64,000 bases of DNA from Triangularia verruculosa (taxonomy: Eukaryota > Ascomycota > Sordariomycetes > Sordariales > Podosporaceae): positions 62,001 to 126,000 of the forward strand of contig MU863923.1 in NCBI GenBank assembly GCA_033296885.1, written 5' to 3'. Of this stretch, positions 48,156-59,384 are shown piece by piece. How positions within the stretch are numbered: position 1 is the first letter of the stretch; each line of letters begins with the position of its first letter. The notes below the pieces were generated by a model. It saw nothing but the letters and a program-made list of their open reading frames with translations. It searched no databases and was not told the DNA's origin. The translations under genes were made by a program, and so were the position numbers.

Positions 48156-50152
48156 TCAAGCAGCAACAGCAGCCCGTACGGAGTTTTCTAGGGCCCCTGT
48201 TCTGGCATGATTCAGAGCATCATACAACTGCAGCATGGTTAGCATTCATGCGGATCCCTCGAGACGAGAAGAAGGAGAGAGTGTCTCACCAATTGCTCTC
48301 TTTGGTAACCGACAGCATGTCGAAAGAACCAAGCCGCAACAAAACCAGCTGCAATGCAGGCGATGGACAGCTCCGGGATACAACTCAGGCTGAGAATTGT
48401 CAGCGGAGAGGCGGCTTGGCAAGGGGTACCGGCGGCCAAGTACTCGTGTGTGACAACGACGGAAAGGAGTGAGAATGCGACAAGAGCGGAAAAGGCTGGA
48501 TTGGAGCCGAAGACAGGGACTGTTTTTCTGCTGGGATTGGCAAACGGTTTGCAGTGGTGTTTCGTCCCATCCTGACCGCACTTGTAATACTGACTGCCAC
48601 CGTTTCCATACGGATAGTCGCCGAAGAAAAAACCTCCCCCGAAATCAAAGCCGCCACCATTGTCCTGGCCATAGTGGGCTGTCGACTGGTCCGCGAATAA
48701 TGAACCTCCCTGAGGCATTCCAAACCCATAGCCATCTTGGCTAGTAACCCTCACCGAGGTGGTGCCTGACGTCAAGCTTGGCGACTTGGCCTTGCTGACG
48801 AATCCCCAGTACCATTTCTCATGCACGCTCCGGCCACACTGCTTGCAAGGCTCCGTCAACTCTTCAGAATTCATCATATCCCAGTCCAGCCCGCAGTTCA
48901 GGCACTTCCCACGTTCCTCGTGAGTCTCAAAGACGTAATGGACGTTGATGAAATGTTCTATGAGTAACTCTAGGGTGTCGAAACATTGCCCACAGGGGAA
49001 CTCTCCGATACCAGGGTCGGCGGCAAAGGTCCCAAGACACTCAAATAGTTGCTCTCCGGTAAAGATGGACATTTGTTTGCAAATGGGTATATGCTGATAG
49101 TCCGTAACTCGAAGCCAGGTCGTATCTTCAGGCTCGGGGTTGGGGAACTGGGTAGGAGGAGGTTGGCTCAAGTCGGTGCAGTTAAAGTCGATTCCAGAAT
49201 CGGGCTCGAGGTAGTTCTCAGAGAACTCTATGAGCATTTCCAGAGGATCTTGGAATTCCCAACGCTGCATATCTTGCAACATGTCGATCTCCTCCTCCAC
49301 GGCCCCCAGTACCCCGCGACTAGGATAGGCAACTTGCCCTCCCACACCAGCCAGATCGTCGTGCTCGCTGTACCTGGGTTGATAAGAATTATTTGCCTCC
49401 AATTCTGGCGCTGGAGCAGGTTTCGGAGCTTCAGGAGGCAAACCCCGGCCGATCTGCCATTCATCCTTGAAATAATCGACAGGTGGAACTGGCTTGAGCT
49501 CCTCCTCGACGGGTAATGGTCCGTGAGATTTCCTCCACTCCTCTTCGAATAGATGAAGGTCCCAGTGCTCGCGCGTACACTACACAAGGCTGGTATTAGA
49601 GGCAACGTAAATGATACACAAGGAGTGTGGTAATCTTACCCCGACACGCCGCTTCCTACAGTCGTCACAAGCTCCTAGTTTGCGAATGAATGCAGCTTTG
49701 GCCTTTGCCGTTTTGCTCAACGGCTTTGTACGCGTGGCTCGTTTGCGGCCTTTGGACTTTGATCCACGCCGATTGAGATCCACCCCGCTCATGCCACTTA
49801 TTACGGACTGCGTGGTGCTGGTGCAAGAAGCGGACCGAGATCTTGATGTCGCCTGCGAGGGAGAGAGAAAGTCCTCATGGCCAACAAATGTAGCCGGTTC
49901 GTTGAGCCTGCGTAGGTCCTCCAAGTTCACTTCACGCTCGGCCTGCTGCCAAAGATTGTAGAGTTCCTGAGTCTCCTCGCTCGGGGTAGGCCGAGGAACC
50001 GGGCCCTCTCCTCGCCATGAGAATCGTTTGTGCTTGGGCCCAGGTGGACCAGGGTTATACTTGCGCTTTTTCGCCCGGGAGGACGTCTTGACCACTGTCC
50101 CACAGTAAACCAGGCGAGGCATCGGAGGCAGGAGGTAACGGCGTAGAAGCAA
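48156..50152 (-). CDS. Half-zinc-cluster, C2H2 and membrane-segment protein (B)
   Basis: Three exons (50152-49640, 49579-48290, 48227-48156) with introns of 60 and 62 nt encode 624 residues (614 if the ATG at 50122 is used). The N-terminus is basic (RAKKRK, KSKGRKRATRTK). At about 161-175 the motif CDDCRKRRVG is joined by splicing to CTREH, giving CX2CX6CX3H, the same plan as protein A. Near 365-385 is CGQCFDTLELLIEHFINVH, a C2H2-type finger (CX2C, X12, HX4H), followed by CLNC and CKQC pairs that could form a zinc ribbon (390-425). The C-terminal third has three hydrophobic stretches (about 520-600) and ends, through exon 3, with LYDALNHARTGALENS. The third exon is inferred from splice consensus and phase. 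It looks like a zinc-rich regulator anchored in a membrane. Confidence 0.78.
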
Positions 50153-53100
50153 AGAGACAAGGCTGTAGAGAAAAAGAGGTAGGGGGGCGAAGTATCAGAT
50201 GCGGTAAAACAAAAGAATGGGCCAACACCTGGAAAAAAGAGAGAGCACTGTCGAAGACTGAATCGATCACCACCCCCACGACCAGTTGCAAAAGTCACGA
50301 AGACAAATGATGGAGGGGAAAGAAACAAAAGATCTGGGATGGGACAGGGTCAAAAAAGAAACAGCAGCCTGTCTAAATCCTGGAGCTGCCAGCAAGCCAA
50401 GGCAGACCACACCTCAAGGCACACAGAGCCTGGTTCTGGCGACAGCGCGCTGAAATGGACATGACGAGAAAGAAGGCGACCCGAACAGTCGGGACCTAAC
50501 GGAACTAAATGTCATCCATGTTCGACAGGGATGTTGGGGAACCAAGGAAGCGAGAGGCTTCCTCTCGCCTTCGTGTGATTAACCCACAAAAGGAAGCATG
50601 GCGTACTCCTATCACGTACCTACCGCTGTTCTCGACAGTCAAGAGGTGTGTAGTGTACGGCGTCGTCGAGTCCGAGCGGTGGCCCCTCCCCCCACCCATG
50701 CAAGGCTCCCCCTTCCCCATTCCAGCTTGACGAACATGATGGTGAGGACGGGGTGTCTAATGACAAGGAGTGAATGCAACCCAGTCCCAAAGGTGATCCA
50801 TCATCCACACCAGCCAAACCCGCATCCATCCGCTTCGCTCACCTACAGAGTTAGGTATGTAATCACAGGGGGGCTGGAGAGCCGGGTGTGTCTCCTGCGG
50901 CGTGGGTGACCCAAGACCCAACAGGAAACAGCCACAAGCTGAAGCTCCAGCCAACAGGTCAGCCAGGGAGAGCGGGGGAAGACTGGGAACACAAGACCAG
51001 AAACGCCGCAATCATGCCCCGGGCCAAACCGTTGAACACTTTCGCTTCGAAACGGCGTGGTCGTTGCGTTGTGTGGAGATTCGGCGACCCGGAACGCGGA
51101 GGAGGGGGAGCCATGAGGGTGTGCAACAGTTTTCTTCACCGCCAGAAGGAAGGCAATGATGGAAAGTGCATCTCCAGTTGTTGAGAGGACGATAGAAGTA
51201 GTTCGCGCACCACGAAAGCCGGGCAAACGAATTCATTCAGGAATGAATACCGTAGAGGGAAGTGCGGGGCACTTGGTCGTACTGTGGTGTTGCTGCTGTC
51301 ATTCATCTAAGCGGAGACTGTGGAGCTGCGTCAGCAGCCATTTTATGCACTAAAGCGAGGTTGTATTCATTGGTGGCAGACAGAGAGTTGGCGTTCGAGG
51401 AGGGCTACGAGAAAACCCAATGGAAATTCCATTCATGATGCCCCATGGATGTTAATTACAATGACTGCATCTCCATCAGGTGGTTATCTCGTAATAACCC
51501 ACTGTAGGCCTGTGTAATCCCATCACATCTTTGTTCCTCCCAACCCGATTGATCATTTTAAACCAAACATCTTGTTAGCCAACTGCCATTCTAGGAAATC
51601 ATCAACTCTCCTACTCCCCACACGGTTTAGCGCTGATGACCACACACAACCCCCACCCTTCGTGTCTCTTTGCATTCGTGTTCCACATTTCCATTCTTCA
51701 GCCCTACAGGGTTGAGAAAGAGATTGATGATCCTGGTGTGGTTTGCTGATGCCGCTTCGTCATTCCCTCGCATCTGCTCTAGCCTACCACGCGTGCATGT
51801 TTTCCCATGCAGTGTTCCTCTATCGGTACCCTCCAGTAGTCATGCCTGAAGCTACCTAGCCATCTATCTTTTTTTCTCCTCTTCCTGTGCCTTGTACCAC
51901 CTTGCTCAGTTGCAGAGCTCATTCGTTCGGCCTTATTCTTCGGGGTCGTAATCTGGAAATGCTTCATGGGCAGAAATGGATCCGGCTCTGTTTCGTGGTC
52001 GAGGATATTCCATCTCATTGGCCTCTCCCCTTCTTTCCAATCAGAATCCCCAATTCGACATTTCTTACCCTCGTGTTGTATTTTTGTAACTCAGGCCGAT
52101 GTCTTGGCTCGCAGTCCGCCATCTGTCGGTAATGGGAGACCAACCAGACCAACTGCATAGATTGTATGTCTGCTCTCCGACTTGTTGGGGTGTGGCTGAG
52201 GCTAACGGGCCAGAAGTAACGGAATATGTAAACAGGCGAGCAGTCGGCCGAGCCTTGCGGCCACGCATCTCGGTTTATACGCATGCTGTGTATGATGTGG
52301 TAGTCCCTCGGTTTCTATTCTCTCTACCGATGTGAACAAGTGGATCTGGTCTAGAAAACGGTGGGACCTGGTTGCCGGCCTTGTTGCTGCTGTCAGACAT
52401 ATGCCGCTTGTGGTACTTGGTGGTGGTGGTGGTGGAGGAGGAGGAGGAGGTTGAGTCTGGTTACTCAAACTTCTCAACGAAACAAGCTGGAGACAATGAA
52501 CAGTGAGGGCGTGGCGCAAAGAGAGAGACCTGTTTCTCCCTCTTCCCCTTCTTGGCAAAAGGGAGGGTTTGAACAGCCTCCCGTATCGACGTCGTATTTT
52601 GCGTTCGATGCTACATGCGGCTGAGTCATGTGGATGGCAATATGGAAACTAGACGGGACGGCATCCGGTTGGAAGAATCTGGGGATTGTGGGAAGTTACA
52701 GGCCGGCTGGTCCATTAGTCCGAGCGATTGTCACAAAGAGTAGCCACGAGGCTCTGCCAGGACTGGGTTGAAGGAGGGCAGCGATATCTGAGGTATTGTG
52801 TGACATGTGTCATGTGGAGTGGATAGGTAATATTCCCGGCATATCCAAGAGTCCACACCTGGTCCAATGAAAGGATCCTGACTTGGGAAGCTATGAGAGC
52901 TTCCCATGCACTCGAATGGGGATGGTGATATCTCGCCGCAGTAACACTCCTCTCACCATAGCCTCCCTGGCCATACCTTTGCTGATCCGGCTGACATGCT
53001 TGAAAGGCCCGAATGAGGGAATCGCAACCGAGAATAAGACGGGTTCATGTCGTAATTTGTTGATATGAGGGGATAATTCAGCAACCTCTGCGATGGCCCT

Positions 53101-53834
53101 GCAGTCATGAGCTGAAGAAGAGCCTGTCAAGATTTGTGATTCGAGATGCTGGATTGTCGTACAGCATGCCTTAGGCAACCGGGATGCATATTACCGCCCA
53201 TATGGTTGACTGCCCTTCTCATATCGTCCAGTGGTGCCTGGTGAGTTTGTGTGGCAGTTATTTCTGAACCTGGTGTAATGTAATTGTCTGGAACTGTGGT
53301 ATGGCATCAACCCATAGCTACCTAGGCAGCTAATGGTAGGGTTAGAAATCATTCTCCCTTTGGTTCCATGTAGATAAGACGCCAGACACAGCTCAAAATA
53401 TGCGAGGATATTGAGCGGTCGGACTTGGGCTCTAGTAAACAAAATCCCGCAAAGACATACGGTTTCCTCATCCATTGGTAGTGCTTCATTGATGAGATGG
53501 ATGATATCAACTGGCTGCCCGGCTAACAGGCTCGGCCAAAGACAATGCAATGCCGACATGTAGAACGTGCTAGTCTGTGTATCTATTTTTCTTCATCTCA
53601 ACATAAGTCGTAAGTAGTTTCAGCTACCAGTAGTATAAGGCTAATGCAGTGGCGCCAACAGTGTGCATATGCGCGAAGCAAACATTGAAGCAACTGGACT
53701 CTCATGATACCTCCATGCACTCAGAATAGTCTGACACCCCCAAATACCTTCGATACCTAGTCGGCTTGGTTACTGCAGAAAGAAATCCAGTAGGTGTTCC
53801 TCCCAATTCAGTGTACAAACCACTAGCATAAGCC
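50153..53834. other. Intergenic region, no gene recognised
   Basis: About 3.7 kb without a supported gene; frames are short and low in complexity. A GGT/GGA tract is at 52419-52450. Part of the left end is the promoter of gene B. Confidence 0.55.
52419..52450. repeat. GGT then GGA trinucleotide repeat
   Basis: A run of GGT units changes to GGA units midway. It lies outside any supported gene. Confidence 0.85.
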
Positions 53835-56800
53835 TCAGGATGATGGCCGGCCATTCCCGAAGAGGTCATGGGCCTCCCTACTCCAAGGGCCGATATCCAC
53901 CGCAGCGTCCCTCGCTGTCTCCCTCGCCGAGGTAAATCCCGGTAGTTGCATCTTATATTTAGGGCGCCCACCTGCGGCAGCTTCAGGCCGTGTTGTCTCA
54001 GGTGGCCGCATAACAACCAGCCGCCCAGGTGCGGGTTCTACAGGAACGATAGATTGAGGAACCTGACCTGCAGCGTGTGACTTGAGTGCAGCCTTACGGC
54101 CTCGAGTGGCCGGGTTTGCGATCTTTGGTCGCGGATTATTAGCAGCAGGTGGAGCCTCGAACGTTTGACCGTTGGGGTTATTTGATGCAACCGAAGAAAC
54201 CCCAACATCCCGCGGGACGGCAATTGAGTGCTCATGCACCTCACCCTCCACTAATCTTGTAACCAAATTACGCCCCTTCTCAGAGAGCATCGGTAGAGGA
54301 GTCGAGGTCGTGTCGACCGATATCATGGTCTGCTGATGGGTTATTGCAGACTTCCCAGCCCTCTCCGCTCCTGAAGCAGAAGTGACATGGTGGTGTGGGG
54401 GTTCGCCATTCGGGGATTCAGAAATAGATTGATCAAGGTGAACTGGCACGGAATCCGGGGGAGACTTATTCACCGGTGCTCCTTTGCTCGTAGTGATAGG
54501 ATGCGAGATATCCCGCCGAACAGCCGAAACTTTGTCTGTTGCTGACTTCAACGGGGGCAAAGGGGGTGATGCCTTGCTTGTTGGCAGATCGTGTGTGACA
54601 GGCAACGCCACGAACTCCCGCTCGGGGACCTTTGTTCCTGACACAGTGGCCTTCAGGTCAGTCACATTGGTCGGAGAGTTGTTATCGGATATGTCGAGGC
54701 TGGGGACTGTGTCCATGAAATTCAGAGTTGATAAGGGGGGCGGTAAAGGGGCCGGGACAGGGGGTAGCTGGGGCTCTGCTATGGTGACCCCCTCCATGAC
54801 GGGGGAACTTGATGGCACGAAGCCGATGACTTCCCTGCTCTTGACACTTTTCCTGAGTCTTGCTAACCTTGGACCAACGGAAACCTGGGGAAGTTCATCG
54901 CTGTCACTTTCTTCCGCCACCGCTTCCGTGGTCCGTTTTCTTGTCAGACGGGTAGATGGGCCTTCATCATCGTCCTCGCCAGCAGCCGACCTATTTCGGC
55001 TGGTGCTTTGGCATGTTTCCAGCTCTTCATCAACACTTTCATCCGATACCATTATTATTGGTTTCTTGGTTTGGCGAGTTGGTAAATCTTCATCGCTTTC
55101 AGCCAGTGCCAATGTTACTCTTTTCCTGGCCTGACGAATTCGAGGCCTCTCAGTGATGTCTTTTGCACCAACAATGTTGTCTGGCTGCGTGCGCGGCGAT
55201 GATGGGATTCGCGGCAAGTCCGAGGGTTGGGCTGTGCTTCCCTGGTCTTGGGCGATATGTTCCATCTCGGGGTCAACTTCTACCTGTCGCAATTTAGATT
55301 TCTTGGACCTGCTGCCTTTCTCCGATGAAACAAGTAGGCTACGCTTTTGGCGCGGCTGGATACGCAATTGTGCCCTTGGCCCCTCAGGTGGCATGTAAAG
55401 CCCTGTGGTTTCTGTGTCCTCTTCGGCTGTGTTCTTGGAACTATCGTTCTGGGCCTTGGCTGTTTTGTTGCTCTTCGTAGACTTCAAGGTCTTTGGCTGT
55501 TTTGAGGCAGGAACTGATGCTGTTGAGGCTGCTTTTGTTGAGACTGCCTTGGATACAGACTTTTTAGAACGTTGCGGAGGAAAGTCTGCCTCGATTCCAT
55601 TGTCGAGATCAGCATCATCTTCGGCCTCACCATCGACGATAACCACCGGTAGGGGCTTTTTCGGTTTCGGTGCTGCTTTCTGGGCACGGGGTTGCTCGTT
55701 AACAATGGACTTTGTGCTGTTTCGGCTTCTCATTGCCGATGCATCACCTTCCTCCGAATCGAGCACCGAGGTCATGGCCTCTGTTTCTGTCTCAAAGTCC
55801 ACTTCCCTTTCCCTAGCGCGGATTCTGGCAGCCTTGTTATGTGCTGGATGTTTATGGGCTCTTTCTACTGGTGGCAGTCGACTTTTCAGGAGAGGCGCTG
55901 TCACAGTAGCCCGCGACAAGCCAGCCCGTACAGAAAGATTGACTGGAATATCCTGAGCATCACCAACCGTATCCTTTTGCTGCGAGGCATCTTCTTGTGA
56001 TAAAGGTGGTGCTGTATCCCGTGTTGCCGGTGTGGTTCCTCTAGGAATCGATGCCGAGCTCAAAGGAACCGCTGATAAGCTGAGCGAGGCGCCAAACAGA
56101 CTCTGGGCATAGCCCATTTTTCTTGGCGGCGTATGGTCGCGTTTTCTTCTCTTTGACGAAGGGGCTTCCCGCTCACTGGGCTCATTTGCCTGTGGGCCCT
56201 CTTCTTGCGAGGATGCTGGTTCGGAATGCATACGTATCGCCGATACAGCTGGTCGCCGGAAAGGGGCCGAGCTCATAGGCACCGCTGAGAGTGTCAGGGG
56301 AGCACCGAACAGGCTCTGGGCGTATCCCAGTTTACTCGGGGGTGTGTCATTGTATTTCCTTCTTTTTGGTGCAGGTGCCTCATTCTTGCCATTAGGTGTC
56401 TCCTGATCACGCTGACGCTGCTCAAAGGGCGACTCAGTCGGTACAACAGCTCGTCCATGGTGCCCCGTTGGAGACAATACTTGGTCAAGACGACGATGAT
56501 AAGATCCGGGACCGATGTTTTGAGCTGGATATACTCGAGAGGGAACTGCTGGTGTGCGTAGTCCCATCCTCGCCGCCGTACGGCTTTGACGTTCCTCCTT
56601 CTCCTTTGCCCTCTTGTCGAGTAAATCGGTCAGGTCCTGATTCTGGCGTCCGACACGTTCCTGCACCTGCACAATAGCCCCTCCCCGATCCAGCTTGATT
56701 TCCTCCCCCTCGTCAAACTCCCAGTCTCGATGCCAGTGCATATCCCCCACAGAGTTTCCCCGGTCATCGTACACCATCACCCGTTTGTTGAAAGTGTGAT

Positions 56801-56939
56801 ATTTGAGGCGGCCATCCTGCCACCGCTTCTGTTTCCTTTGGAGATCATGAGTGTAAAGACAAAGAAATTCCAACACTGGAGCGCTGCTTCCGCCGCCGGC
56901 GAGCTCCTGCCTGGCTCCCGATGAAGTGATGGCGGGCAT
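53835..56939 (-). CDS. Mte1/Dbl2/ZGRF1-family protein (DUF2439)
   Basis: An intronless gene encoding 1034 residues from ATG 56939; the frame is open 16 codons further upstream, where the residues look non-coding. The N-terminal 20-100 match DUF2439: VLEFLCLYTHDLQRKQKRWQ, DGRLKYHTFNKRVMVYDDRG and DMHWHRDWEFDEGEEIKLDR. In the family this domain occurs in yeast Mte1, fission-yeast Dbl2 and human ZGRF1, which act with DNA helicases (Mph1/Fml1/Fbh1-type) in recombination and telomere care. A motif with TPPSKLGYAQSLFG is found twice, about 71 residues apart (near 203 and 274), each followed by LSAVP. The remaining 700 residues are disordered, rich in Ser/Pro/Lys with several acidic and basic patches and nuclear-localisation-like KRRK. 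No helicase domain is present, as in the yeast proteins. Confidence 0.85.
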   Translation of the reverse strand: MPAITSSGARQELAGGGSSAPVLEFLCLYTHDLQRKQKRWQDGRLKYHTFNKRVMVYDDRGNSVGDMHWHRDWEFDEGEEIKLDRGGAIVQVQERVGRQNQDLTDLLDKRAKEKEERQSRTAARMGLRTPAVPSRVYPAQNIGPGSYHRRLDQVLSPTGHHGRAVVPTESPFEQRQRDQETPNGKNEAPAPKRRKYNDTPPSKLGYAQSLFGAPLTLSAVPMSSAPFRRPAVSAIRMHSEPASSQEEGPQANEPSEREAPSSKRRKRDHTPPRKMGYAQSLFGASLSLSAVPLSSASIPRGTTPATRDTAPPLSQEDASQQKDTVGDAQDIPVNLSVRAGLSRATVTAPLLKSRLPPVERAHKHPAHNKAARIRAREREVDFETETEAMTSVLDSEEGDASAMRSRNSTKSIVNEQPRAQKAAPKPKKPLPVVIVDGEAEDDADLDNGIEADFPPQRSKKSVSKAVSTKAASTASVPASKQPKTLKSTKSNKTAKAQNDSSKNTAEEDTETTGLYMPPEGPRAQLRIQPRQKRSLLVSSEKGSRSKKSKLRQVEVDPEMEHIAQDQGSTAQPSDLPRIPSSPRTQPDNIVGAKDITERPRIRQARKRVTLALAESDEDLPTRQTKKPIIMVSDESVDEELETCQSTSRNRSAAGEDDDEGPSTRLTRKRTTEAVAEESDSDELPQVSVGPRLARLRKSVKSREVIGFVPSSSPVMEGVTIAEPQLPPVPAPLPPPLSTLNFMDTVPSLDISDNNSPTNVTDLKATVSGTKVPEREFVALPVTHDLPTSKASPPLPPLKSATDKVSAVRRDISHPITTSKGAPVNKSPPDSVPVHLDQSISESPNGEPPHHHVTSASGAERAGKSAITHQQTMISVDTTSTPLPMLSEKGRNLVTRLVEGEVHEHSIAVPRDVGVSSVASNNPNGQTFEAPPAANNPRPKIANPATRGRKAALKSHAAGQVPQSIVPVEPAPGRLVVMRPPETTRPEAAAGGRPKYKMQLPGFTSARETARDAAVDIGPWSREAHDLFGNGRPSS

Positions 56940-57901
56940 TGTCAAAGAGCATTTCGATATTGGGTCTCCTGTGTGATGACTCCGCACTGGATAGGGTGAT
57001 TCCGGTAATTACGAGGTTGGATGTTGGACTCTAAATCGGTCGACGCGTCTGGCACTCGGGTTCGTGTTCTCGTCGGCGCGCCGTCATGTGACAAGGCCCC
57101 GCCTATACTACCCACCAAACTTGCACAAGGCCTGTGCAGATATCCGCTATTTAGGCTTCTCCGATCGCGATTGGCGGGCAGGCTCGGACTCACAAGACGT
57201 AGGCTGTTGGCCAGCTGCAGAATGCCCTGTTTCAGCAAGCTCGTCAGTGGATCGAACCATTGCTTGGGTGTTCCAGGTTGTATGGCACCCGGGAATCGTG
57301 CCGGGCAGTGCAGGAGCGTCTCATCTGGGCCTTGCTGGGCAATATAGGGCCGAAGCCCCTCCTTCTTTTTTTCTGAAATGCTCATCAACGCAATATCACT
57401 GACCTTTTGGGCGATTTCTGCCTCTTCACCTTCGTTTTTACAGTTGCCAGACACGTTCCGCAACAGCTGCGCCCCCGAAAAGTGGTGTTGCGACGAACAT
57501 GAGCCTCTCCGCCATTGCCCATCGTTCCTGCGGCTTGTGAGACGTACCTATACCTTAGCCGACAAACAGGCCAGCTCAAATTACATTAATTACCTTGACC
57601 CCTTTGCTGCGCTTCTCTGCAAGAATCCTCTTTTCATCCTGCTGAGAGCCGACTCATGATAGCCTCCCGTTTTTCTGGCTCTGAACCTGTCCGGATGTCC
57701 GTACCAGACACACTTATTGATTGACGATCTCCTTTCACAGACACATGTGGACTGCATATGTGGCGTAAGTTACGTGTGTTGCACAAGAAAGGCCCCTCCC
57801 GAGCTCAACGTCTCCCCAACTGAGCAAAATCTGGGTTTCCCCCTTTTTCCTCCCGGTTTTGATCTTCGAACACTCACCGCGGTGAACTCGAAAACGCCAT
57901 C
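56940..57901. other. Shared divergent promoter region, no gene recognised
   Basis: This 962-bp spacer lies between the start codons of the Mte1/Dbl2 gene (minus) and the BAR-SH3 gene (plus). It should hold both promoters. No element could be named. Confidence 0.55.
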
Positions 57902-59384
57902 ATGCAGTCAATGCAGCGACAATTCGGAAGGCTTTTGAACAAAGGTCCTGGGGATAATGCCAAAGTTTCTGTTCTCCTGAAAGATTATGAGGATGCAGAC
58001 AAAGTACTTGCAACGGTAAGTCAATTGAAGCCCAGATGGATGATAATGCAACGGTGACTGACGGGGTATCTACCTAGCTCATTGAAAATGCACGCGCATG
58101 GAGGGACTCATGGGACACGCTGATCAACTCACAGCATAACATGGTCATTGAGTTCGAAGGCCTCTATGATCCCATTGTAGGGGCCACGGACGGGCATGGC
58201 CGTGAGGCAGCACCAACCCCTCAATTGCAACTGGAGCGCACTCTTCGTCTGAAGGAAACGTATGGCGACCTGAGGACAGAGCTGGTGCAAGAGATTATGG
58301 CCATCGAGGAGAGGATTCTAAGGCCTGCAACAGATGCCCGGACATTTATCACCCCAATTCGAAAGACGATCAAAAAGCGTGAAAACAAGCGGTTGGATTT
58401 CGAAAAGATCCAGGAGAAAACCACGAAACTGCAGCGGAAACCCGGGCGGAACGCCAAAGAAGAAGCATCTCTTGCGAAATATCAAGATGAGCTATCTCGG
58501 GCTGCTGATGTGAGTCTGCCACAGCGTTGCTCTGGCATGTTGATCACTAACCCCAAGTTCAGGAGTTCAACATCGCGGATGAGCACCTTCGCCAGACGCT
58601 ACCCCCTATTGTTGAAGCAACCTTCAGCATTGTCCCTCCACTTCTTGCTGCGCTGGTTCTGATCCAGAACCGGCTTCTCGGCCTCTATTACACCACGCTT
58701 CACAACTACTGCGAAGACTCTGGCTTCCCCTCGCCGGCTCCCCCGATGGACGACGTGGTTGCAGTCTGGAATGCCGCCTGTAGTCCCGTCCAGTCCCAAA
58801 TCGAACACATTAGTTTCATCCGCCATAAGGGCGGTTATAACCCCCCATCAAATGGGTACAAGCGTACGCCTTCTGGCCTCATCCCCAGTAGCAGCAGCAG
58901 CAACAGTCTTCAGCCACGGCCGATGCGCATCCCTTCGGCCACCTCCCTCAAGCCTCCCTCGCCCTCCCCATCGGCTGCAACAACGCCCCGTTCCTCGTTC
59001 AGCTCCCGGAGGCCGGAATGGGCAAATCCAACCGAGTTCACCACGGCCTCTCACCTTGGAGGAGCGGCTATCGACCGCTCCAAGCCAGGCCGCGACCGCT
59101 CCGTCTCACCCAACCCGTCAATAGGAGGCATCATGGTCAACGGTGGATTGGTGGTGAAGAAACGCCCGCCACCTCCCCCGCCACCAAAGAAGCCGGCACT
59201 GCTGCAGGAACATTGGGTGGTGGCGCTCTATCCCTTTACTGGGCAGGGCCAGGGGGATCTCAGCTTTGACGAGGGTGAGCGGATCAAAGTGGTGACCAAG
59301 ACGCAGACAGACCAGGATTGGTGGGTTGGCGAGTCGAGAGGAGTCAGAGGAAGCTTTCCGGCGAATTATTGTCGGCCCGCTTGA
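57902..59384 (+). CDS. BAR-SH3 domain adaptor protein
   Basis: Membrane-curvature adaptor expected at endocytic or actin sites. Three exons (57902-58015, 58078-58509, 58563-59384) with introns of 62 and 53 nt encode 455 residues. The N-terminal BAR-like coiled region covers about 1-265, starting MQSMQRQFGRLLNKGPGDN, with DYEDADKVLATLIENARAWR across intron 1 and DEHLRQTLPPIVEATF after intron 2. A Ser/Pro-rich linker and a polyproline stretch (RPPPPPPPKK) at about 380-392 precede the SH3 domain (399-455), which shows ALYPF, DWWVG and GSFPANY. The N-terminus differs from classical Rvs167, so I name it by domains only. It diverges from the Mte1/Dbl2 gene. Confidence 0.9.
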
